Shown here piece after piece: positions 53,049 through 58,737 of a stretch of 58,737 bases of DNA. The stretch's first letter is position 1; each line of letters begins with the position of its first letter. The translations under genes were made by a program, and so were the position numbers. A model generated the notes under the pieces. That model saw nothing but the letters and a program-made list of their open reading frames with translations. It searched no databases and was not told the DNA's origin. Source of the stretch: a virus. Location of the stretch: the IMG/VR virus record IMGVR_UViG_3300043418_000072, positions 295,362 through 354,098 of that record; one strand, given 5' to 3'.

Positions 53049-55082
53049 TTAGTATCCGCCAGATAGCAACGTGCGTTTCCACGTATTTGTTGCAGTGCAG
53101 ATGTAGATGTAATTTGCATCCCAGCAAATTTGACCAGCAGTACCAGTGGCATTTGATGCCTTAGTTGCTTGTGGAGCTTTTAGTATACCGCTTAATGTAA
53201 CGTTACCCTGTACGTTTAGGTCACCAGTAACTGTTCCGCTTACGCTAGTTACACCGCCTAAGAAACGAATTTCAATAACGTCAGTTGATACTGGAATTTC
53301 AGCAAAGGTAATAGTGTCCCCTGCTAAACCAATTGTGTATGCTACTGTTGGTTGTTGTAGTGTACCGTTAATGCTTACCAATGTACCAAGCAAGGTAGTG
53401 GTTCGTGTTAATGCAAATGTGTCGTCGACCCCGTTACCACTGAATGTCTGATTAGTAACCTTGTTAGTAACCGGAACCCATTGAGACCCATCATAATACT
53501 CCAGCATTGATGCAGATGTATTGTACCGAGTATATCCCGGAACTCCTGCTGGTCTTGCAGAGTCGGGACCAGCAGGAATTTGCATAGCAGTGTTTGATGC
53601 AAAGATTGCCACTTGGTTAGATGGAACTGTAATTGTTAGGTTACCGTTAATACCAGTGATGTTGTTTGTATTAACATCACCATGCTGGATTCCGTTAAAA
53701 GTTCCAGCGTTTACGTTCCCAGTGACTGTTAGATGTCCTGCCCCAGTTAAGTTCAATACTGGAGTGCTTCCGATTGCTACTCCTAATAATGTCCCACTGT
53801 TGCCTAAGCCTGTGTCACCTAAGAACAATACCTGTTCAGTTACGCCTTGCTCGTTTAAAATTACCACCGCATCGTTGTTTTGTGTTGTGAAACCAAAACT
53901 GTCGTTTACAAAACCAATCGCGCCGGCGTCTCTGTTATCAGCACCTGCACCAACTGCAATAAACCCAGTGGATGTTACGTTACTACTAAACAGTGCAGTA
54001 GGTCCTACAATGTTTCCGTGCATGGTTGCATTAACGTTGGCTGCGGTTACGTTACCAGTTACTGCTACACTAATTAGTGTACCAACTGTTGTGATGTTAG
54101 GTTGTGCTGCGGTAGTCAATGTGCCAGCGATGTTAGTAAAGCTAGCACTTGTTCCGCTAGCATTACCAGAATGAATACCAAAAGTGTCGCCGTTAAATTG
54201 CGTTGCAGTTACGTTACCAGCTTGAACGTTTCCTGTTACTACCAAACTTGTTAACGAACCAACACTAGTAATGTTTGGTTGAGCAGGAGTAAGTACTGTT
54301 CCGCTAAGACTGCCGCTAATAGTAGCTGCCGAAATGTTGCCTGCTGCTATGTTACCGGTAACACTAAGAGCTACAAGGGTTCCAACTGAGGTAAGGTTGG
54401 GCTGGTTTGCTGTTAATAATGTGCCAGATACGTTCGTAAACGAAGCGGTTGTGCCTGTAATGTTGCCGCTAACGTCGCCAGTGTGAATTCCAGCAGTATT
54501 GCCCACTACGTTGCCGTAGAAGTTACTAATTACGTTGCCTGCGGTTACATTACCCGTTACATGAATTACTGAACCAGTTGAATCAGTAACTGTACCAACT
54601 AATTGGTTTAGGCTTGCAATCGCATCAGTGACTTTGGTTGTGTTAGTGAATGACAATGCACTAGAGAAAGATCCCGTTGCATTTGTGCCTAATGAAATAA
54701 CGTTTGCATTGATAGTCTGCCCAACCACTACGCTAGGATCACCAAACGACAAGTTGCCTGCACCATCTGTAAAGATCAAGTACCCGTTTGTCCCACCAGT
54801 GATCTTAACGTTACCAATTGGGCCTAAGTTCGCGTTACCAACAAAGGTAACAGCTCCACCATTTAAAGCAGAAATAGTATTACCGTCAATTAGAATACCA
54901 CTGGTACTCAAGTTACCATTAATTGTTAGGGTTTGTGTTGCTACGTTTGTGTTAATGCCAGTACGGAACTGACTAAAGTTCATGTAGAATAATGGCTGAC
55001 TGTTTGTTGTGAACTGTAGATCCGTGCCTTGTCTGTCCAAATTGGACACTAGCATTGAACCTGATATTCTACCGATTGCCAT
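53049..55082 (-). CDS. Tail fibre / baseplate-associated fibre protein (677 aa)
   Basis: 677 residues. The N-terminus MAIGRISGSMLVSNLDRQGT is followed by beta repeats of the type TANQPNLTSVGTLVALSVTG and by NVTAGN-type units. Near the C-terminus is VTNKVTNQTFSGNGVDDTFA plus IEIRFLGGV, a beta domain also seen in neighbours, and the end QICWDANYIYICTATNTWKR resembles adaptor tips. It is likely a fibre that binds the baseplate or the proximal fibre. Confidence 0.78.
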   Translation of the reverse strand: MAIGRISGSMLVSNLDRQGTDLQFTTNSQPLFYMNFSQFRTGINTNVATQTLTINGNLSTSGILIDGNTISALNGGAVTFVGNANLGPIGNVKITGGTNGYLIFTDGAGNLSFGDPSVVVGQTINANVISLGTNATGSFSSALSFTNTTKVTDAIASLNQLVGTVTDSTGSVIHVTGNVTAGNVISNFYGNVVGNTAGIHTGDVSGNITGTTASFTNVSGTLLTANQPNLTSVGTLVALSVTGNIAAGNISAATISGSLSGTVLTPAQPNITSVGSLTSLVVTGNVQAGNVTATQFNGDTFGIHSGNASGTSASFTNIAGTLTTAAQPNITTVGTLISVAVTGNVTAANVNATMHGNIVGPTALFSSNVTSTGFIAVGAGADNRDAGAIGFVNDSFGFTTQNNDAVVILNEQGVTEQVLFLGDTGLGNSGTLLGVAIGSTPVLNLTGAGHLTVTGNVNAGTFNGIQHGDVNTNNITGINGNLTITVPSNQVAIFASNTAMQIPAGPDSARPAGVPGYTRYNTSASMLEYYDGSQWVPVTNKVTNQTFSGNGVDDTFALTRTTTLLGTLVSINGTLQQPTVAYTIGLAGDTITFAEIPVSTDVIEIRFLGGVTSVSGTVTGDLNVQGNVTLSGILKAPQATKASNATGTAGQICWDANYIYICTATNTWKRTLLSGGY

Positions 55083-55093
55083 CTAGTTCTCCG

Positions 55094-55522
55094 TTAAGCT
55101 GCGTTTGTGCTGTTGATGTTATGTACAACAATAATTTTGTTTGGGTTACCACTTGCATCAATTGCAGGAGGAGGACTTGTAAATGTTAACTGTGTGCCAG
55201 ACACTGTGTAGTTGTTCACCGGAGCTTGATACACTCCGCTAATTGTAACTAGGATGTTACTTGCACTGCTTTCGCTTTGACTCATGGTAAAGTTAACTGT
55301 AGCATTGTCGCCTGTGAACTCATCTACTACTAATGCCACTGTACCAATTTTAGCAACTTGGTTCCATGCACTGTTGTAAAAGAATTCAATTTTACTATTT
55401 GTTTGATTGTAACGAATCTGTCCGTTAACTGGAAAGTCGGGACCTAAGCTGCTTGTACCAAGAGGTAATTGAATAGCGTAGCTACCACCTTTAAGTTGTG
55501 TGTTCTTTAAGAATCGAGCCAT
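55094..55522 (-). CDS. Small fibre-associated beta protein (142 aa)
   Basis: 142 residues, matching the beta domain of the larger fibre proteins: IRYNQTNSKIEFFYNSAWNQ followed by VVDEFTGDNATVNFTMSQSE and ISGVYQAPVNNYTVSGTQLT. This repeats the pattern (target domain, then GIYQ-P--Y-v-G) in 47961 and 53049. It lacks a shaft, so it may be a free copy of the terminal domain, perhaps a baseplate-proximal fibre piece. Confidence 0.7.
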   Translation of the reverse strand: MARFLKNTQLKGGSYAIQLPLGTSSLGPDFPVNGQIRYNQTNSKIEFFYNSAWNQVAKIGTVALVVDEFTGDNATVNFTMSQSESSASNILVTISGVYQAPVNNYTVSGTQLTFTSPPPAIDASGNPNKIIVVHNINSTNAA

Positions 55523-55524
55523 TA

Positions 55525-55827
55525 TTAAGCTCCCATTGAGCTAATGGTCATTACAATGTTACCACTTGCGTTTGCCCAGATACTGTCGCCCGCATCTAAT
55601 ACAATGCGCTCCAAATCTGAAATATGTGTATCAGATGCTGCGATGCTTAAATTGCTGTAGATTCTGCAATCTGCTACAGTGCCGCCAGCTGGTACCAAGA
55701 ATACATTAGCTGTTGCTGATGTTCCATTGGTATTGCAAAGATACATCGCTGTAATACCCTTTGACTGAGTGCTAGTACCGTAGATAATATTTGCTGCGGT
55801 AGTTGTTAGTTGTACGCTTGTAATCAT
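55525..55827 (-). CDS. Small structural protein (100 aa)
   Basis: 100 residues, beta-rich, hydrophobic patches and no charged clusters: MITSVQLTTTAANIIYGTST, KGITAMYLCNTNGTSATANV and a final GDSIWANASGNIVMTIS. This type of short beta protein accompanies fibre genes of T4-type marine phages, but the function is unknown. It overlaps no neighbour; gaps are 2 and 10 nt. Confidence 0.7.
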   Translation of the reverse strand: MITSVQLTTTAANIIYGTSTQSKGITAMYLCNTNGTSATANVFLVPAGGTVADCRIYSNLSIAASDTHISDLERIVLDAGDSIWANASGNIVMTISSMGA

Positions 55828-55837
55828 TTTCTTTTCC

Positions 55838-56455
55838 TTACATCATCAAAGAGTAAAATAGTGCTTTGTTCTTAGAGATTAATTCTTGTTGTTGTACTGT
55901 GTCGTTTGTTACAAATATACCAGTACGGCCGCCGTTTGGTGTTTGGCTATAGATAACATTGTACCCAGTGTGGGCGCTTGGTGCCACTGTTGTGTTTTGA
56001 ATCGCGACGTTAGTGTCGTGTTTGATAATTTCTGTGTTTGAACTAAAGATGCTTCTGCTTAGTACGTCTAAGTTTGCACCTAACTGAGGATTTGGGTCAT
56101 CACCTAAACTAGCAATACCTGGTGCACCTGAGTAAATTGGTTCGTATGTGGCACCGTTTTTAGTTAGTTCCCAGATTAGTGTACCTTCGTTCCAACGAAG
56201 TGCTACCTTAGGCGATATACCGCGATCAATTTCGATTCCTGAGTAAACTGCTGTTACGCCAGCGCCAGATTCGCCCTGGTTTAATGTAATGATGTTGTCA
56301 ACAACCTGCGTGTTTGTTGACGAAATGTTTGCTACCGTACCAAGCACCTTTAAGTTGCCGTTAACAATTAAAGTATGGTTGTTAATCTGGACGTTACTAG
56401 TAGATTCGATACCAGTAATATTCCATGTGCCGTTAAATCTTGTATTCTGAGACAT
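55838..56455 (-). CDS. Fibre-like structural protein (205 aa)
   Basis: 205 residues. The N-terminal part (VQINNHTLIVNGNLKVLG, then TQVVDNIITLNQGESGAGVT) is a beta-helix-type segment also seen at the start of the 47961 protein (NSTNTYVNDPIVVFNNG). The middle IEIDRGISPKVALRWNE is similar to short tail-fibre proteins of marine T4-type phages. It is likely a baseplate-attached short fibre or connector. GGAATGAC leads the start; a late promoter is at 56475. Confidence 0.7.
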   Translation of the reverse strand: MSQNTRFNGTWNITGIESTSNVQINNHTLIVNGNLKVLGTVANISSTNTQVVDNIITLNQGESGAGVTAVYSGIEIDRGISPKVALRWNEGTLIWELTKNGATYEPIYSGAPGIASLGDDPNPQLGANLDVLSRSIFSSNTEIIKHDTNVAIQNTTVAPSAHTGYNVIYSQTPNGGRTGIFVTNDTVQQQELISKNKALFYSLMM

Positions 56456-56474
56456 TTGTCATTCCGTTATTAGA

Positions 56475-56482
56475 TATTTATG
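56475..56482 (-). promoter_or_regulatory. Late promoter of the fibre block
   Basis: Minus strand CATAAATA, 20 nt upstream of the 56455 start, with a Shine-Dalgarno sequence between. It follows the terminator of the 56549 gene, so it probably starts the fibre transcript. Confidence 0.6.
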
Positions 56483-56505
56483 CTAACAAAATATTACTTA
56501 GGGCC

Positions 56506-56535
56506 AAAAAAATAGCACCCGAAGGTGCTATTTTT
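56506..56535. terminator. Terminator after the 56549 gene
   Basis: TAGCACC (56513-56519) and GGTGCTA (56524-56530) with a 4-nt loop, flanked by runs of A and T that extend the stem and provide U-tracts in both directions. Confidence 0.85.
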
Positions 56536-56548
56536 AGTTTGCTTACAA

Positions 56549-57463
56549 TTAGGCGTTAGCAATTTGAACAGTAGTGTTCAATGTAGCTGCATCAAATGTC
56601 CAACGTACCATTGTACCGTCATCAAACTCATGCCCGGCTGTACCGTATTGTGTCAACAATGCGTTGTGGCTAGTTAGCTTGGTAACATAGTAAGTCTTGC
56701 CGCTGCTGTCTGTAGCAGTAATACTCATTTCTCCTACTGCTGCTGGTGTAGCTGCAACTAAAGAACATACTGCTGTACCTTCGCTAGTTGTGACGCGATA
56801 GCGGTGGCTACCTTTTTGTGCGTTAATATCAGCAACTAAGCTGTTACTAGTTACGTAAGCGTAAGCAAGGATAGCATTTTCTTGGTTTGTTGCAGAACCA
56901 ACATCACCACTGTCAGTTGTTAATGTAATAGTGTTTACTGTAATACCACCACGGTTTGTGTACGACACTGTTGGTGCTGCTGTGTAGCCAGAACCTTTGT
57001 TAGTAACTGTCACTGATAATGCACCGTATGTTAATACTGGAACTGCACCAGTACCTGTACCACCAGAAACGCCAGTTACCGCGCTCAATGCAGTAAACGA
57101 GCCTGCGGTTGTAACGCTGTTAACGGTAACAACTGCACCACCAGCATCGGAAGTTACGTTAAGAACTGCTGAACCGCCTGCTGTAGTGACTGTTAAGTCA
57201 AATGTTTGTGCGTTACCATATCCTGTACCACCTGAAATTGTGGCGCTAATTACTTTAGACACAATAACACCGGTTGCTGTTACGCCGCCTGGTAGTTGTG
57301 GTGCCGAAAATGTAATTGTTGGTAATGTAGTAGTATACGAACCAGCAACCGATACTGCTGCACTTGCTAGGCCTTCACCGCCGATGCCATCATCTGCTGT
57401 GTAACCACCGTTGGTACCGACGTTACGGTTACCGAAAAATCTTTTTGCTAAAGGACGTCCCAT
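56549..57463 (-). CDS. Virion structural protein (304 aa)
   Basis: 304 residues. The start MGRPLAKRFFGNRNV is shared with structural proteins of T4-type marine phages. The middle is made of Gly/Thr/Val beta segments (SGGTGYGNAQTFDLTVTTAG, NKGSGYTAAPTVSY), and the final part YRVTTSEGTAVCSLVAATPA then MVRWTFDAA. It has its own terminator and a good ribosome site (AAGGAG), consistent with an abundant late product. A capsid decoration or fibre-linked role is inference from position near gp23. Confidence 0.7.
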   Translation of the reverse strand: MGRPLAKRFFGNRNVGTNGGYTADDGIGGEGLASAAVSVAGSYTTTLPTITFSAPQLPGGVTATGVIVSKVISATISGGTGYGNAQTFDLTVTTAGGSAVLNVTSDAGGAVVTVNSVTTAGSFTALSAVTGVSGGTGTGAVPVLTYGALSVTVTNKGSGYTAAPTVSYTNRGGITVNTITLTTDSGDVGSATNQENAILAYAYVTSNSLVADINAQKGSHRYRVTTSEGTAVCSLVAATPAAVGEMSITATDSSGKTYYVTKLTSHNALLTQYGTAGHEFDDGTMVRWTFDAATLNTTVQIANA

Positions 57464-57547
57464 TTTGTTTTCTCCTTAAAATATGAAAATAGCGTTCTAG
57501 GCCTACGCTGATGGTACAGCATAAACTCTCAATTAAGAGCGAACATA

Positions 57548-58417
57548 CTATTTAGCGTTTTTCTTAAACAGTAGCTTAAAGTGACTCCAAAACGGATTGT
57601 TTAGAATGTGTATTCCATTAACAATCTTTCTATCAGGGTGTAGCAACTTAGTAACATTATGCATCTCCGTCCAGTGTACACCCGGTCTATGATGATGCTC
57701 TTGGTGATATCCTGCACCAAATCCAAAAATGTTATACCAAGTACTGTAGATGCCGATCGAATCTTGTGTAGTATCACCTCTACGGTCTAATACGCCCCAA
57801 TGCTCGCCGTAGCTGTTTGCATTGTTAACAAAGTACGCCATAAAATAGACTGGAATTAAAAATAGACCGTATACCGGGTTTATTAGAAATATACTCAACC
57901 AATAGATTCTAACTGCCCACTGTTCTCGTTTGAAACGAGCATACAATTCTTTAACTTTTAAAATATCAGGAACAACAGATACCCATGCCCACTTAGCATC
58001 ACCGTACAGTGCCGAGCGCCAGCAGTATATCCAAAAATTAGTAGGCTCATTAGTTTTACTAAATTTAAAAACTGATACTGGGTCTTTTGTTCGACCATTG
58101 ACTGGCTTATCATTAATGTGCTTGTGATGCAGTAAATGTCCGTGACGCCATAATTGGTGTGGTAATCCCGAGACTGCGCTTACAAATAATTCGTATATTC
58201 TATTCATTGTTGCAGAAACAAATACGCTGCAATGAGCGTGATGATGTAAGCAGGTGTTTTGTACGTTAACAATAAACCATATATGGAATACGCTAATAAC
58301 AAACCATGCCCACACAGGAGGGTCGTAACATGCTACTAAGTAAGGAATAGATCCAACAAGTATTAAATTTATTAACAACAATGCGTCCAGCGGGGAATAT
58401 CGAAAAATTTGTTTCAT
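57548..58417 (-). CDS. Fatty acid desaturase
   Basis: 289 residues from ATG 58417; a longer frame would reach into the gp23 terminator. Three His boxes bind the di-iron site: HHHAH (58-62), HGHLLHHKH (92-100) and GYHQEHHHR near 240. Hydrophobic segments at about 11-30 and 36-52, and between boxes 2 and 3, mark a membrane protein. The family introduces a double bond into fatty acyl chains or carries out related hydroxylations, using O2 and reduced ferredoxin. A phage copy could alter host membrane lipids during infection. The start lies 5 nt after a late promoter, so the transcript is probably nearly leaderless. Confidence 0.85.
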   Translation of the reverse strand: MKQIFRYSPLDALLLINLILVGSIPYLVACYDPPVWAWFVISVFHIWFIVNVQNTCLHHHAHCSVFVSATMNRIYELFVSAVSGLPHQLWRHGHLLHHKHINDKPVNGRTKDPVSVFKFSKTNEPTNFWIYCWRSALYGDAKWAWVSVVPDILKVKELYARFKREQWAVRIYWLSIFLINPVYGLFLIPVYFMAYFVNNANSYGEHWGVLDRRGDTTQDSIGIYSTWYNIFGFGAGYHQEHHHRPGVHWTEMHNVTKLLHPDRKIVNGIHILNNPFWSHFKLLFKKNAK

Positions 58418-58422
58418 GCTAG

Positions 58423-58430
58423 TATTTACT
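58423..58430 (-). promoter_or_regulatory. Late promoter at the desaturase start
   Basis: Minus strand AGTAAATA, then CTAGC and ATG at 58417, a 5-nt gap. It lies directly after the gp23 terminator. Confidence 0.55.
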
Positions 58431-58449
58431 AAAAAAGTGGTGTAGACGT

Positions 58450-58501
58450 AAAAAAGCCCCAATTAAGGGGCTTCTTAGGGGACAGCATCTTGCGATGCTG
58501 T
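58450..58501 (-). terminator. Double-hairpin terminator after gp23
   Basis: First hairpin ACAGCATC/GATGCTGT (58482-58489/58494-58501), then AAGCCCC/GGGGCTT (58454-58460/58467-58473) followed on the minus strand by a T-run. This is a strong stop behind the most abundant structural gene. Confidence 0.85.
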
Positions 58502-58510
58502 GGGTAGATA

Positions 58511-58737
58511 TTACTGGAAGCTCAAGTTGCTTACAGCGATTTCTGCCAAGTAGTCACCAGCGTTGCCCAATGAGCTAGCTGTGTTTGTCAACTCAACATA
58601 ACCGTAACGGGTCATGAAGCCAACTACTGGTTCGAATGTGCTTGGGTCTAGAACAACACCAGAGCTCATCAATGGTACGTATGGGCAATAGAACGCTGCT
58701 GCATCAGCTTCGCTCGAACCTTTGTAACCAACCAATA
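58511..58737 (-). CDS. 23: Major capsid protein gp23 (C-terminal fragment)
   Basis: Only the last 74-75 residues are in the window; the gene continues past the right edge. The segment AAAFYCPYVPLMSSGVVLDP and the following FEPVVGFMTRYGY are diagnostic of gp23 of T4-type phages. gp23 builds the icosahedral head after cleavage by the prohead protease. A double hairpin terminator follows its stop. Confidence 0.95.
   Translation of the reverse strand, partial: LVGYKGSSEADAAAFYCPYVPLMSSGVVLDPSTFEPVVGFMTRYGYVELTNTASSLGNAGDYLAEIAVSNLSFQ

Overview
The window is part of the genome of a large T4-type contractile-tailed phage (myovirus). The right-hand 50 kb carry the T4 structural and recombination core: UvsX, UvsY, gp32, both terminase subunits (gp16, gp17), gp4, a gp13-like neck protein, gp15, tail tube gp19, sheath gp18, dNMP kinase gp1 and the C-terminal end of major capsid protein gp23. 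T4-type late promoters of the form NATAAATAC and host-type sigma70 promoters (TTGACA, 17 bp, TATAAT) are both plentiful. A phage-encoded RNA polymerase omega subunit has a betaproteobacterial-looking C-terminal half, so a freshwater or marine betaproteobacterial host is a reasonable guess; no photosynthesis genes are seen, so a cyanobacterial host is not indicated.

Positions 1-7345 are an RNA-gene region, all on the minus strand. About 34 recognisable tRNAs, most with encoded CCA, are mixed with CCA-ended tRNA-like RNAs lacking a normal T-loop or of unusual length, tRNA fragments, and large stem-closed spacers. Nine anticodons occur twice on divergent bodies, and three leucine-anticodon tRNAs have short class I variable loops beside a normal class II tRNA-Leu. 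Perfect sigma70 promoters punctuate the cluster. Its few proteins are an HNH endonuclease, the omega subunit, one hypothetical protein and two proteins of about 50 residues.

Positions 7328-17029 (minus) hold a secreted hydrolase, a PD-(D/E)XK-like protein, a methyltransferase and the recombination set UvsY, small acidic protein, radical SAM enzyme, UvsX and gp32, then an unknown protein and the large terminase. Positions 17146-33201 hold an HNH gene (+), tail and packaging genes (unknown virion-type proteins, gp16, gp4, a tube-initiator-like protein, gp19, gp18), dNMP kinase, a kinase-fold protein, gp13 and two small early genes. Positions 33247-36183 are on the plus strand: a neck-like protein, gp15 and a Nudix hydrolase.

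Positions 36178-40377 (minus) form an unusual enzyme cluster: a nucleotide-sugar-transferase-like protein, a flavin tryptophan halogenase, a 2-oxoglutarate/Fe oxygenase and a U32-peptidase-like protein. They sit directly before the tail-fibre block (40392-57463): an assembly-type protein, three glycine-rich adhesins, an endosialidase-chaperone fibre protein and giant repeat-rich fibre proteins. A fatty acid desaturase and the end of gp23 close the window. The most unusual regulatory feature is a set of genes whose ATG lies exactly where transcription should begin: 6 nt after a sigma70 -10 box at three genes, and 4-5 nt after a late promoter at six others, suggesting systematic leaderless mRNAs.
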